From the NCBI RefSeq assembly GCF_017377875.1, contig NZ_CP070975.1, forward strand, positions 2,232,001-2,296,000: DNA of 64,000 nt. Direction: 5' to 3'. Below the pieces are notes generated by a model. The model did not search any database. It was not told the DNA's origin and saw only the letters and a list, made by a program, of their open reading frames with translations. Each line of letters opens with the position of its first letter. The first letter of the stretch is position 1. This DNA comes from Alcaligenes sp. SORT26 (GTDB lineage Bacteria > Pseudomonadota > Gammaproteobacteria > Burkholderiales > Burkholderiaceae_B). Positions 36,185 to 45,608 of this stretch are shown here, piece after piece. The position numbers and the translations under genes are program-made.

Positions 36185-37345
36185 ATGCGCACCGCTCGCC
36201 GCTATCTCGCTTCCGAAATCTATCGCTCCAGCGCCGTGGTGCTGATTGCCTTGCTTGGCCTGTTTACCTTTTTCGCCCTGATCGAAGAGCTGGACAAAGT
36301 CGGCTCCAAATTCACCTTGGCCAATCTGTTCTACATTCAGGCGCTGGAACTGCCCACCCGTTTGTACGACTTGCTGCCCATCGGTTTGCTGATTGGGGCC
36401 ACCCTGGCTTTGGCCAGCCTGGCCCAGCGCAATGAGCTGGTTATCTTGCGAGCCTCAGGCGTTAGCGGCCTGCACATGATGCTGATGCTCTGGACCATCA
36501 CGCTGCCCCTGGTAGGCGGTGCCTTTGTGTTGTCCGAGTATGTCACCCCCATGGCCGAGATCAAATCCAGCGAGCAAGGCATGGCCCTGCTGGGCCGCTC
36601 AGGGGGTGGGCGGCTCGAAAGTGGCTATTGGTTCAAAGAGAGCAATGACAGTGGTGGCGTACGCATCATCAATATTGCCAATCTGCAGGGCAATGGCAAC
36701 GTGACGGACGTCAGTGTGTTTGACTTCACTGACGGACAACGCCTGAACACCATGACGCAAGCGCCCACTGGCCAGTTCCACAAGAACCAACTGGACTTGC
36801 AGGACGTTACCGAAACCCATTTGAGTGAACAGTCCCACGAGGCCCTGGCGCAAGGCAAAGCACCGGATCAGCCTTTGGTCCGTATTGAAAAACGCCCGGA
36901 CCTGACGCTGACCACCACACTGACGCCCGACCGTCTGATTGCCCGTGTCGTCACCCCCGAGCGCATGTCCATTCTGGATTTGAAGGACTACATCGGCTAT
37001 CTGGACGCGAACAAGCTGCAAACCAAACGTCAGGTTGTGGCCCTGTGGCGAAAAGTAGCTTACCCCTTTACCTTGCTGGTCATGATTACCATTGCTGCAC
37101 CTATCGGCTTCATGCAAACCCGCCACGGCGGTGTGGGGACCAAGGTCTTTACCGGCATCTTGCTGGGCGTGGGCTTTTTCATGATCAACCAGCTTGCCCT
37201 GAACGTAGCCATGCTTAGCAATCTGGCGCCGTGGGTCACGGCACTGGTGCCGAACCTGGTCGCTATGGCTATGGCCTTGAGTGCTCTTATCATGATGGAA
37301 AACCGGCACAACCGACGACGTCGCAACTCCAGCACAACCAACTGA
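36185..37345 (+). CDS. lptG: Lipopolysaccharide export permease LptG
   Basis: A 386-residue inner-membrane permease with three N-terminal membrane helices, a large periplasmic beta-jellyroll (about 125-285) and three C-terminal helices. LASLAQRNELVILRASGVS is close to the LptG signature, and LDLKDYIGYLDANKLQTKRQ resembles the LptG pre-helix segment. With LptF and LptB it extracts LPS from the inner membrane. LptF normally lies directly upstream of LptG, but here the upstream gene is mtgA and no lptF is in the window. The Gly-rich GRSGGGRLESG sits in the jellyroll region. Confidence 0.88.
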   Translation: MRTARRYLASEIYRSSAVVLIALLGLFTFFALIEELDKVGSKFTLANLFYIQALELPTRLYDLLPIGLLIGATLALASLAQRNELVILRASGVSGLHMMLMLWTITLPLVGGAFVLSEYVTPMAEIKSSEQGMALLGRSGGGRLESGYWFKESNDSGGVRIINIANLQGNGNVTDVSVFDFTDGQRLNTMTQAPTGQFHKNQLDLQDVTETHLSEQSHEALAQGKAPDQPLVRIEKRPDLTLTTTLTPDRLIARVVTPERMSILDLKDYIGYLDANKLQTKRQVVALWRKVAYPFTLLVMITIAAPIGFMQTRHGGVGTKVFTGILLGVGFFMINQLALNVAMLSNLAPWVTALVPNLVAMAMALSALIMMENRHNRRRRNSSTTN

Positions 37346-37348
37346 ATC

Positions 37349-38185
37349 ATGTCCCTAGCAACTTCCCCCGCCATCTGGGCGATTGGTGATATTCAAGGCT
37401 GCTGCCGCCCCCTGGACAGCTTGCTCAGCCATCCTGATGTGGCGGCCGACAGCCAGGCCACCTTCTGGTTTGCGGGCGATCTGGTCAACCGCGGCCCGGA
37501 CTCGCTGGGTGCCCTGCGCCTGATCCGCTCTCTGGGTGATCGCGCTGTTTGCGTGCTGGGCAACCACGACATTCACTGTCTGGCAGTCGCTGCTGGAGTT
37601 CGTAAATCCGGCAAGCAAGACACCTTGCAGGAACTGCTGGCCGCACCGGACGCGCAAGAGCTGCTGGACTGGTTACGACACCAGCCCCTGGCTCATTACG
37701 AGCACGGACATTTGATGGTTCATGCCGGTGTGCATCCTGACTGGAGCCCGGAGCAAACGCTGGAATACGCTCACGAGCTGGAAGCTCTGCTGCGCGCCGA
37801 TGACTGGCAAGACAAGATCATTGAGTTGTTTGGCAATAACCCCGATCGCTGGGATGCCGGACTAGAGGGCTACGACCGTCTGCGCGCCATTGTCAGCACC
37901 CTCACCCGCATGCGCATGTGCGATATGAATGGCCGTATGGACTTCAAGCACAAGGGTGCGCCTGATACCGAGTCCGGCTTGCTGCCTTGGTACGAATTAC
38001 CGAATCGCGCCTGTGCCCAGGTACCTATTATTTTTGGTCATTGGTCTACGCTGGGCTTGCTGAACACGCCTACGGTGATCAGTCTGGATACAGGTTGTGT
38101 CTGGGGACGCCAGTTAAGCGCGGTCCGTTTGCAGGACCGGCATCTGGTACAAATCCATTGCCCGGAAAGCAAGAAGCCGACCTGA
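37349..38185 (+). CDS. apaH: Symmetrical bis(5'-nucleosyl)-tetraphosphatase
   Basis: A 278-residue metallophosphatase that splits Ap4A into two ADP. The metal motifs are clear: GDIQGC (near the N-terminus), GDLVNRGPDSL and GNHDIH, followed by MVHAGVHPDWS and FGHWSTLGL. Family length is normal. It begins 3 bp after the lptG stop, so it is the last gene of this rightward run. Ap4A levels affect stress responses and RNA cap-like modification in bacteria. Confidence 0.96.
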   Translation: MSLATSPAIWAIGDIQGCCRPLDSLLSHPDVAADSQATFWFAGDLVNRGPDSLGALRLIRSLGDRAVCVLGNHDIHCLAVAAGVRKSGKQDTLQELLAAPDAQELLDWLRHQPLAHYEHGHLMVHAGVHPDWSPEQTLEYAHELEALLRADDWQDKIIELFGNNPDRWDAGLEGYDRLRAIVSTLTRMRMCDMNGRMDFKHKGAPDTESGLLPWYELPNRACAQVPIIFGHWSTLGLLNTPTVISLDTGCVWGRQLSAVRLQDRHLVQIHCPESKKPT

Positions 38186-38204
38186 ACTCAGGCGGCTTGC
38201 TCCT

Positions 38205-38969
38205 TTAGACTTCTACTGCCAGCTCTGCAGGACACACAATGGCGCGGACTTGCTCCCTGGCCTGCTGCGCCGTCTGTGAACGCCCCAACTCCGTACAGGA
38301 CTGAGCGGGAATCAAGTCCAGAAAATGGCAATGCACGGACACGTTGCGGGCGCTTAACAAGACCCAGATATTCCCAACCAGGGACTGTTCGCCCACAAAA
38401 GCAAAACGCTCGGTGCGTTGCCCTGCGTGTTCAAACACCAAGGCCATAGGCTGAATATCCACATTCAGGGCAATGGCAGCCTCAAACAAACTGGCATGAA
38501 AGGGCCGCACATCCAGCCCTGTCGATGTTGTGCCTTCAGGAAAGAGCCCAACCGCATCACCCCGCTCGAAGCAGGTGGCCATTTGCTGGCTGACAATCTG
38601 AATGGCGCGACGCTGGCCACGCTCGATAAACACAGTGCCTGCACCAGCAACCAGCCAGCCGATGACAGGCCAGCGCCGAATATCGCTTTTGGCAATGAAA
38701 GAGGTGCAGCGCACGCTATTGATGACGAAGATATCCAGCCAGGAAACGTGGTTGGAGACATAGAGCACAGCGCGATCCTGAACGGCCTGACCATGCTGGA
38801 GAACGCGCACGCCACAGATCATCATCAATAGACGCGACATGCGCAGCACCATGACGCGACGTCCGCCTGGACGCAATACCGGAAAAAGCAGACCGACGCT
38901 TAACAAGCCGATCACGATCCATACAATCAGAACGACAGCGCGCCAGCTAAAACGAAATAAACTAATCAA
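38205..38969 (-). CDS. Lysophospholipid (1-acylglycerol-3-phosphate) acyltransferase-like, PlsC family
   Basis: A 254-residue membrane acyltransferase. The N-terminus is hydrophobic (WRAVVLIVWIVIGLLSVGLLF) and the HX4D catalytic motif is NHVSWLD, with the later FPEGTTSTG and the intermediate RGQRRAIQ. It probably acylates lysophosphatidic acid or a related lipid at the inner membrane. The 3' end faces apaH across a 19-bp gap. It is followed upstream (to the right) by ruvX, yqgE and rubredoxin genes in the same direction. Confidence 0.88.
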   Translation of the reverse strand: MISLFRFSWRAVVLIVWIVIGLLSVGLLFPVLRPGGRRVMVLRMSRLLMMICGVRVLQHGQAVQDRAVLYVSNHVSWLDIFVINSVRCTSFIAKSDIRRWPVIGWLVAGAGTVFIERGQRRAIQIVSQQMATCFERGDAVGLFPEGTTSTGLDVRPFHASLFEAAIALNVDIQPMALVFEHAGQRTERFAFVGEQSLVGNIWVLLSARNVSVHCHFLDLIPAQSCTELGRSQTAQQAREQVRAIVCPAELAVEV

Positions 38970-38992
38970 AAGGCTGCAACCTTATAGAGGGC

Positions 38993-39424
38993 TCAGGCCG
39001 GTGGCAGGCTGTCCAGATAACGCTGCAGGATTACGCAGGCTGCCATGGCATCATCATCGTCATTATTGCCCAGCAATTCTTGAGCCTCCATGCTGGAGCC
39101 CCGCTCATCGACCAGGTCTACTGCTACGCCGTAGCGACCATGCAGTTGGTTGGCAAAACGCCGACACCGCAGCGAAGCATACTGCTCGCCACCATCCAGG
39201 GTCAAAGGCAAACCCACCACGACGCGATCAGGCTGCCATTCTTTTAGCAAAGCCTCGATAGCCGCAAAGCGCTGTTCCCGCGTGACGGGCCGCAAAATCG
39301 TATAAGGGCGGGCCTGGCGCGTCAAGGTATTACCTAAAGCCACACCAATTTTTTTCAGGCCATAGTCAAAAGCCAGCAAGGTTTGCGCCGAGCTGACCGT
39401 TGACGGTGTTTCGTGTTCAGGCAT
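38993..39424 (-). CDS. ruvX: Holliday junction resolvase-like protein RuvX (YqgF)
   Basis: A 143-residue RNase H-fold protein with FDYGLKKIGVALGN, VVVGLPLTLDGGEQ, VDERGSSMEAQELL and a final acidic DDDDAMAACVILQRYL, which together match YqgF/RuvX. It is needed for 16S rRNA maturation in E. coli and has nuclease activity in some bacteria. The start at 39424 overlaps the end of yqgE by 8 bp, the usual yqgE-ruvX arrangement, which points to coupling. Confidence 0.94.
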   Translation of the reverse strand: MPEHETPSTVSSAQTLLAFDYGLKKIGVALGNTLTRQARPYTILRPVTREQRFAAIEALLKEWQPDRVVVGLPLTLDGGEQYASLRCRRFANQLHGRYGVAVDLVDERGSSMEAQELLGNNDDDDAMAACVILQRYLDSLPPA

Positions 39425-40007
39425 GGCCCGCAGCACCTGTCAGGGTAAAAGGACTGATTCCCAGCAGCGCCAGGGCGCGATCGTAGCGCTCGCCAACTGG
39501 CGTAGAGAACAGGATTTCATGGGTGGCTTTAATGCTCAGCCAGGCATTGTCAGCCATCTCGCTTTCCAACTGACCGGCACCCCAACCGGCGTAGCCCAGC
39601 GTGACCAGCATATGCACTGGTCCCTGGCCTTGAGCCACGTCCTGCAAAACATCGCGGGAAGTCGTCAGGGTCAGATCACCCACCCCCAGGCTGGAGGTAT
39701 AGGTTTTATCGGAGTCATGGAGAACAAAGCCGCGGTCCGTTTGCACAGGTCCGCCAAAGTAAACGGAGGTCGCGGCCAGATCCGCCCGGTTTTCTACGTC
39801 CACCTCGATACGAGACAGAAGCTCAACCAGGCTTAGATCCGTTGGTCGATTAATGACCAGACCCAAGGCGCCTTGTTCATTATGTTCACAGACATAAATC
39901 ACCGTGTCGGCCAAGCTGCCCGATACCACACCGGGCATGGCAAGTAACAGGTGGTGCGTTAAATCAGCGCTTTCTTGGATTAGCGGGGACTGGCTAGTGG
40001 CACTCAT
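39417..40007 (-). CDS. YqgE/AlgH family protein
   Basis: A 196-residue protein with HHLLLAMPGVVSGSLADTVIYVCEHNEQGALGLVINRP, split here as HHLLLAMP and GALGLVINRP, the YqgE signature. VLHDSDKTYTSSLGVGDLTLT and LGYAGWGAGQLESE are also typical. The ATG at 40007 has GGAGG 5 bp before it, better than a GTG at 40013. The function is unknown; in Pseudomonas AlgH was linked to alginate regulation. It is coupled to ruvX. Confidence 0.93.
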   Translation of the reverse strand: MSATSQSPLIQESADLTHHLLLAMPGVVSGSLADTVIYVCEHNEQGALGLVINRPTDLSLVELLSRIEVDVENRADLAATSVYFGGPVQTDRGFVLHDSDKTYTSSLGVGDLTLTTSRDVLQDVAQGQGPVHMLVTLGYAGWGAGQLESEMADNAWLSIKATHEILFSTPVGERYDRALALLGISPFTLTGAAGHA

Positions 40008-40050
40008 ACACACCTCCCGTCAAAACAACCCACCTTGGAACTTGAGATGA

Positions 40051-40215
40051 TCACACCTGGATCATTTCAAAGTCTTCCTTACGAGCGCCGCATTCGGGAC
40101 AGACCCAGTTTGGAGGGACATCTTCCCAGAGTGTGCCCGGCGCAATGCCTTCCTCAGGCAAGCCTGCTTCTTCATCATAAATCCAGCCGCAAATCAGGCA
40201 CATCCACGTACGCAT
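40051..40215 (-). CDS. Rubredoxin
   Basis: A 54-residue iron protein with two CxxCG-type pairs (CLICGWIYDEEAGLPEEG and WVCPECGARKEDFEMI), which bind one Fe. It carries single electrons in the cytoplasm. The ATG at 40215 gives the standard rubredoxin N-terminus MRTWMCLICG. It is the first gene of the leftward group with yqgE and ruvX and is divergent from the ThiD-like gene. Confidence 0.95.
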   Translation of the reverse strand: MRTWMCLICGWIYDEEAGLPEEGIAPGTLWEDVPPNWVCPECGARKEDFEMIQV

Positions 40216-40337
40216 AGTATTCCTACTGTATTTGTAAACATAGTCCGATCCGCGTGCAAATCGGGGCAATCCATTAAAATGGGGTTCATATTACTAAATT
40301 ACTCAACCCGTGACATCCAGAGCCGTGCTGGCCCTGC

Positions 40338-41165
40338 ATGTGTAACCAAAACAAGATGGCTGCTGAAATCAAAAATTCAAGTCCTGCCCTGGCCCTCGTG
40401 CTGGCTCCCTATGACCCCAGCGGTGGGGCTCACCTGCCTGCAGATGCGATCACTGGCGCTCGTCTGGGCTGCCATATTGTCAGCGTTCCGACCGCCTTGC
40501 TGGTACGCGATAGCGCCCAGCAGGAAAACATCCAGACTCTGGCCGAAGACATTGCCGACGACCAGGCGCGCTGCTTGCTGGAAGACATGAATATTCAGGC
40601 CATCAAGTGCGGCCCTGTCTACAGCCCCGAAATCGCCAGCATGGTGGCCGAGCTTTGCTCCGACTACCCCGAACTGCCTTTGGTCCTGCATTTAAGCGCC
40701 ATGCCCACCGGTCTGGACGAGCTGGATGCGGACGACGCCCTGGATGCCAGTTTACGCCTGCTGCTGCCGCTCAGTTCTTTATTATTGATCGACCACCCCA
40801 GCCTGGAGCGCTGGCAGGCCGACGAACTGCTGGGCGACACCCCCGACGCCGTGGAAACCCTGCTGAATAACGGCGCCAATGCCGTACTAGTAACGGGTGT
40901 ACCGGGTGCCGCCGGGCAGTGGCATACCCGTTTTCAGGGGCATCATGGTCGCCTGGACTACAGCATTCCGCTCGATGGCGGTGTGCGCCAGCAGGACAGC
41001 GATAGTTTGCTGGCTACGGCTTGCCTGAGCTTTCTGGCTCAAGGCCACGAGCTGGATAACGCGGTAGAATCAGCCTTGCTGCATCTACAGGCACGCGCCA
41101 CCGACACCTTCCAGCCCGGTATGGGCCACCGCCTGTTCAACCCTGTTGCTCCCCAAAATGACTGA
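40338..41165 (+). CDS. ThiD-like hydroxymethylpyrimidine kinase with altered active-site motif
   Basis: A 275-residue PfkB/ribokinase-fold protein related to ThiD, which makes HMP-PP for thiamine. The ThiD start motif SGSDPSGGAGIQAD appears here as APYDPSGGAHLPAD, and GDTPDAVETLLNNGANAVLVTG resembles the usual ThiD middle part. However, the C-terminal GTGC anion-hole/catalytic motif is replaced by QQDSDSLLATAC, so kinase activity is in doubt or relies on other residues. It overlaps thiE by 8 bp, which supports a thiamine role. The start could also be the ATG at 40356. Confidence 0.78.
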   Translation: MCNQNKMAAEIKNSSPALALVLAPYDPSGGAHLPADAITGARLGCHIVSVPTALLVRDSAQQENIQTLAEDIADDQARCLLEDMNIQAIKCGPVYSPEIASMVAELCSDYPELPLVLHLSAMPTGLDELDADDALDASLRLLLPLSSLLLIDHPSLERWQADELLGDTPDAVETLLNNGANAVLVTGVPGAAGQWHTRFQGHHGRLDYSIPLDGGVRQQDSDSLLATACLSFLAQGHELDNAVESALLHLQARATDTFQPGMGHRLFNPVAPQND

Positions 41166-41844
41166 CGCCACCACCCTGCGCTTTCCTGCCGGTCTCTACG
41201 GCATTACTCCCGAATGGGACGACACCGCCCGCCTGTTGAACGCAGTGCGCGCCGCTCACGAAGGTGGTTTGCAGGTCTTGCAGTTTCGTCGCAAGAACGG
41301 CCCGGAACCAATCCGCCAGCAACAACTCAAAGAGTTGATCAAGTTATGCCTGTCTTTGGATCTGCCGTTATTGGTGAACGATCATTGGAGTTGGGCGCAA
41401 GAGTTTGACGTGCAAGGCGCACACCTGGGTAAAAGCGATGGCGAACTGACCCAGGCCCGTCAGGCACTGGGGCCGCAAGCCCTGCTGGGACGCTCCTGCT
41501 ACAACAGTCTGGATCTGGCTCGCCAGGCCCTGGCGGACGATGCAGACTACATTGCCTTCGGGGCCATGTATCCATCCAGCGTCAAACCCGAAGCCCCACC
41601 GGCTGAACTGAACACCTTGCGACAAGCAAGACTGCTTTGCCAAGAACAAGAACACGAGGGACGGCGTGCTGCCATTGTGGCCATTGGTGGCATCACACCC
41701 GAGAAAATGCCCGAACTGCTGGAAGCCGGTGTTGATAGCGTTGCCGTTATCAGCAGCCTGTTTGAAACCAGCGATATACGCGCTACGGCGCAACGCTTTA
41801 CCGACTACTTTCACGCCCAGGACTCATCGCGCTTTGTGCGCTGA
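41158..41844 (+). CDS. thiE: Thiamine-phosphate synthase
   Basis: A 228-residue TIM-barrel enzyme that couples HMP-PP with thiazole phosphate. Features are [53 protein letters not shown] and [19 protein letters not shown], all at the expected positions. The start at 41158 overlaps the ThiD-like gene, so both are co-translated. No TPP riboswitch is seen upstream of this pair, unlike thiC. Confidence 0.93.
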   Translation: MTDATTLRFPAGLYGITPEWDDTARLLNAVRAAHEGGLQVLQFRRKNGPEPIRQQQLKELIKLCLSLDLPLLVNDHWSWAQEFDVQGAHLGKSDGELTQARQALGPQALLGRSCYNSLDLARQALADDADYIAFGAMYPSSVKPEAPPAELNTLRQARLLCQEQEHEGRRAAIVAIGGITPEKMPELLEAGVDSVAVISSLFETSDIRATAQRFTDYFHAQDSSRFVR

Positions 41845-41888
41845 TCCCTTGCCTGGCCTTGACCTTTTCACATCTGGATTCTTGCCTC

Positions 41889-43172
41889 ATGTCCCGTAAC
41901 TCCGAACTTTTTGAACGTGCCTGCAAAGTCATCCCCGGCGGCGTCAACTCGCCTGTCCGTGCCTTCGGTTCCGTGGGCGGTACACCTTGCTTTATCGAAC
42001 GCGCCCAAGGCCCTTACATCTGGGATGCAGACGGCCAGCAATACACGGACTACGTAGGTTCCTGGGGGCCGGCCATTCTGGGCCACTCCGATCCGGACGT
42101 TATCAAAGCCGTACAGGAAGCCGCCGTACACGGTCTGTCCTACGGCGCGCCTACCGAAGGCGAGGTCGTGCTGGCTGAAACCCTGACCAAGATGCTGCCA
42201 TCCATCGAGCAAGTGCGTCTGGTCAGCTCCGGCACCGAAGCCACCATGAGCGCCATTCGTCTGGCCCGTGGCTTTACCGGCCGCAACACCATCATCAAAT
42301 TTGAAGGCTGCTACCACGGCCACGCCGACAGCCTGCTGGTCAAAGCCGGTTCCGGCCTGCTGACCTTTGGCAACCCCACCTCGGCTGGCGTGCCCGCCGA
42401 ATTCGTGGCCCACACTCTGGTGCTGGACTACAACAAGCTGGACGCCGTACGCGACGCCTTCAAACAAAAGGGCGATGAAATCGCTTGCGTGATCGTTGAG
42501 CCCTTTGCAGGCAATATGAATCTGGTACGCCCTGCCCCCGGTTTCCTGGAAGGCTTGCGCGAACTGTGTACCGAATACGGTGCCGTGCTGATTTTTGACG
42601 AAGTCATGACCGGCTTCCGTGTTGGCCCCCAAGGCGTGCAAGGTCTGACCAACATCCGCCCCGACCTGACAACACTGGCCAAAGTCATCGGCGGCGGTAT
42701 GCCCGTTGGTGCCTTCGGTGGTCGCCGCGACATCATGCAATGCGTAGCCCCCGTAGGCGGCGTATATCAGGCAGGTACTCTGTCCGGTAACCCCGTAGCC
42801 GTGGCCGCCGGTCTGGCTACCTTGAAAAAACTGGCTCAACCCGGTTTCTACGACACCCTGACGGCCAATACCGCCAACTTGATCCAGGGCCTGAAAGCGG
42901 CTGCCAAAGAAGCAGGCATCCCGTTCACCGCCGACCACCAGGGCGGTCTGTTCGGTATCTACTTCAGCGAGAACGTCCCCACTTCCCTGGCCGAAGTCTC
43001 GGCTGGCGACATCGAACGCTTCAAGCAATTCTTCCACGCCATGCTGGACAAGGGCGTGTACTTTGCACCCTCGGCCTTTGAAGCCGGTTTTGTGTCGGTG
43101 CAGCACACCTCCGACATTACCGACGCAACCGTGCAAGCAGCCCGCGAAGTTTTTGCTAGCTTCAAAAACTAA
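41889..43172 (+). CDS. hemL: Glutamate-1-semialdehyde 2,1-aminomutase
   Basis: A 427-residue PLP enzyme that turns glutamate-1-semialdehyde into 5-aminolevulinate for heme synthesis. It begins [26 protein letters not shown], and the PLP lysine is Lys265 in [34 protein letters not shown] and [19 protein letters not shown] are also typical. It depends on glutamyl-tRNA, made here by gltX at 4.2 kb. A strong bidirectional terminator follows. Confidence 0.97.
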   Translation: MSRNSELFERACKVIPGGVNSPVRAFGSVGGTPCFIERAQGPYIWDADGQQYTDYVGSWGPAILGHSDPDVIKAVQEAAVHGLSYGAPTEGEVVLAETLTKMLPSIEQVRLVSSGTEATMSAIRLARGFTGRNTIIKFEGCYHGHADSLLVKAGSGLLTFGNPTSAGVPAEFVAHTLVLDYNKLDAVRDAFKQKGDEIACVIVEPFAGNMNLVRPAPGFLEGLRELCTEYGAVLIFDEVMTGFRVGPQGVQGLTNIRPDLTTLAKVIGGGMPVGAFGGRRDIMQCVAPVGGVYQAGTLSGNPVAVAAGLATLKKLAQPGFYDTLTANTANLIQGLKAAAKEAGIPFTADHQGGLFGIYFSENVPTSLAEVSAGDIERFKQFFHAMLDKGVYFAPSAFEAGFVSVQHTSDITDATVQAAREVFASFKN

Positions 43173-43185
43173 AAATGCCGGACAC

Positions 43186-43213
43186 AAAAAAGCGGGCCTA
43201 GGCCCGCTTTTTT
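43186..43213. terminator. Bidirectional terminator between hemL and the CoA ligase gene
   Basis: AAAAAGCGGGCC pairs with GGCCCGCTTTTTT across TA. It lies between two convergent genes and works on both strands. Confidence 0.93.
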
Positions 43214-43226
43214 ATTGCCTGATGAC

Positions 43227-44876
43227 TCAGTCCTGAGCCATCTGACGCAGCACAAAGCGCTGCAACTTGCCCGTTTCAGTACGAGGCAAGGAAGCTACAA
43301 ACTCGATGGCACGCGGGTATTTGTACGGAGCGGCATTCTCCTTTACAAAATCCTGCAGCTTTTTCTTGAGCTCGTCACTGCCAGTAAAGCCGGGTTTGAG
43401 CACAATGAACGCCTGCACAATCTGGCCACGCTCTTCATCCGCAGCACCCACCACGCCGCACTCGGCCACAGCCTCGTGCTTGAGCAAGGTGCCTTCCACC
43501 TCTGGACCAGCAATGTTGTAGCCCGAAGAAACAATCATGTCGTCGTTACGGGCCTGGTAGTAGAGGTAGCCGTCTTCGTCCATCTTGAAGGTATCGCCAG
43601 GGAAGTTCCAACCACCCTGCACAAATTGCTTCTGACGTTCGTCGTTCAGATACTTGCAGCCCGTTGGGCCTTTAACGGCCAAACGGCCTACCGTACCGAC
43701 CGGCACAGGATTCAGATCATCGTCCAGAATCGTGGCGACATAGCCAGGGACCACTTGGCCAATCGCACCAGCACGCACTTTTTCTGGCGGGCTGGACACG
43801 TACACGTGAATCATTTCCGTGCCACCAATACCGTCCGTCATCTCGATGCCGCTGGCCTGTTTCCAAAGCTGACGCGTCGCATCTGGCAAGGCTTCACCTG
43901 CCGACACGGTTGCACGCAAGCTGGCCAGGGAGTAACGATCCACCAAACCAGCCATCTGACGATAGAAGGTAGGTGCGGTAAAGCTCATGGTGACCTTGAA
44001 GCGATCAATCATGCCCAGCAAATCCGAGGGTGTCAGACGCTCCAGCAAGACGGTAGACGCACCCACGCGCAGCGGGAAGCACAGCAAACCACCCAGACCA
44101 AAGGTGAACGCTAAAGGAGGCGTACCGCAGACCACATCATCTGGCGTCAAACGCAGCACATGACGCGAGAAGGTGTCGCACATGGCCAGCACATCACGGT
44201 GAAAATGCATGCAGCCTTTAGGCTGGCCAGTCGTGCCGCTAGTGAATGCAATCAGGCAAATATCATCAGCCGCCGTATCGCAAGCGGTGAACTCTTCAGG
44301 CTTGTCAGCCAGCAAGGCCTCCAGACCTGTGGCGCTTTCATCGTTAAAGCACAGCAGTTGCTTCAGCACGGGCGCGTAAGAATCATGCGCGGAGTCCATG
44401 CAGTGCTCCAGCTCTTCACGCAGGCGCTCGTCACACAAGGCGGCATGAATCTCGGCCTTGTCCAGAATGGTCTTCAGTTCCACCGCACGCAGCAAAGGCA
44501 TGGTGGGAACCGTCACCAGACCGGCCTTGATGCTGGCCAGCCAGCAAGCGGCCATCATGGGGTTATTGGGGCCACGCAGCAAAATCCGGTTGCCGGGCAC
44601 CAGTTTCAGGTCCTCAACCAGGACATGCGCAATACGGTTGGTCAGCACGTCCAGTTGCTTGTAGCTCAGGCTGCGATTCTCATCGCCCTGTGCCCACTGC
44701 AAAGCCACGCGATCACCATGCCCCGCTGCTACCTGCTCCCCCAACAACGCAACAGCGCAATTAAGACGAGCGGAGTAGTCCACATCCGGATTTCCTTCCA
44801 GCAACATTTCCGGCCACCACTCCATGGGTGGCAGATTGTCGCGTGCAAAGGTATCAAGGTGCGCTGAACGTTCCAT
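43227..44876 (-). CDS. Aryl-CoA ligase, benzoate/2-aminobenzoate-CoA ligase family
   Basis: A 549-residue AMP-forming acyl-CoA synthetase. The ATP-binding loop is FTSGTTGQPKGCMHF (near 215), with the later GGTEMIHVYVSS, GWNFPGDTFKMDEDG and the C-terminal catalytic Lys in ETGKLQRFVLR. The N-terminus (FARDNLPPMEWWPEMLLEG) matches the benzoate/2-aminobenzoate-CoA ligase group. It activates an aromatic acid for degradation, but no other pathway gene lies beside it. The MarR gene to the right, across a long gap, probably controls it. Confidence 0.86.
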   Translation of the reverse strand: MERSAHLDTFARDNLPPMEWWPEMLLEGNPDVDYSARLNCAVALLGEQVAAGHGDRVALQWAQGDENRSLSYKQLDVLTNRIAHVLVEDLKLVPGNRILLRGPNNPMMAACWLASIKAGLVTVPTMPLLRAVELKTILDKAEIHAALCDERLREELEHCMDSAHDSYAPVLKQLLCFNDESATGLEALLADKPEEFTACDTAADDICLIAFTSGTTGQPKGCMHFHRDVLAMCDTFSRHVLRLTPDDVVCGTPPLAFTFGLGGLLCFPLRVGASTVLLERLTPSDLLGMIDRFKVTMSFTAPTFYRQMAGLVDRYSLASLRATVSAGEALPDATRQLWKQASGIEMTDGIGGTEMIHVYVSSPPEKVRAGAIGQVVPGYVATILDDDLNPVPVGTVGRLAVKGPTGCKYLNDERQKQFVQGGWNFPGDTFKMDEDGYLYYQARNDDMIVSSGYNIAGPEVEGTLLKHEAVAECGVVGAADEERGQIVQAFIVLKPGFTGSDELKKKLQDFVKENAAPYKYPRAIEFVASLPRTETGKLQRFVLRQMAQD

Positions 44877-45608
44877 CCTTATCTCCTGCGTAGATTACGC
44901 CCCACTCAGGCGTAGACCCTGCTCCGACAAAGGCGCCAGCCAAATTGGCAAGGTCTATATTGTTTAGTTCTAAAGGATATTAGCAAAAAAAACGTCCCAA
45001 CATCAGTAATCCCGACTACGGGTTATCCGCAGTAGCGCATCATCATCGGCTGTTTCAAGGGGTATCCTAACGAAGCCTGAAGATCCCTGCGGCCTGTGCC
45101 TGTGCATCAAAAAAAAGAATAAGAAATGTCAGGATATAAGAAATAAATCGATCCGTAGCATGGATTTTTTTCAATTAAGAAAAATTACGGCAAACATTAT
45201 TTTTGAAACAAAAAAAAATATCAAAAATAGCAGGAAAGTGATTAGGCAAACAGGCGATATCCAGGCAAATGCCTTATACTTCAACTAAATAATCACTTGA
45301 ATTTAGCCAGCTTATCGCCTCAGGTCCACGTCCGAGCGCAAGTAGGTCAATATTCAAAGCCGCGGCAGTGAAAGTAATAGCAGACAAGAGTTTGAATTTT
45401 TTTACCTAATGCTTTGCAAGCCCTGCCAGCGCTTTCCATGAAGTTGATTAATTTAAGCTTAAAAACGAATTTACTTTGATCTGTCGCAATGTCAAACTTC
45501 GATGCAGCCCCTAAGATACCCTCCAAGCTAACCCAGCTTGCTCATGGCTGCGGTCTGCGTCCTTCAAAGCTAAATATTTTGGACATGCACCATTAAGGCA
45601 AGCTATCT
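44877..45608. other. Long A+T-rich divergent intergenic region
   Basis: No gene is seen in this 730-bp gap. The part from about 45100 to 45500 is rich in A-tracts (runs of A at 45110, 45210 and T-runs at 45165 and 45400). It holds two palindromes of similar form, TTTAGTTCTAAA (44963) and TTTAAGCTTAAA (45452), each toward one of the two flanking genes. A nucleoid-protein target or long regulatory region is plausible. Confidence 0.5.
44963..44974. promoter_or_regulatory. Candidate MarR operator near the CoA ligase gene
   Basis: A perfect inverted repeat TTTAG-TT-CTAAA 87-98 bp before the ligase start. A related palindrome, TTTAAGCTTAAA, is at 45452-45463 toward the MarR gene. MarR proteins bind such short palindromes as dimers. 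Confidence 0.45.

Noticed and set aside
41868-43187. Long minus-strand frame opposite hemL
   Set aside because: It mirrors hemL codon structure and gives a Gly/His/Gln-rich product with no family features.
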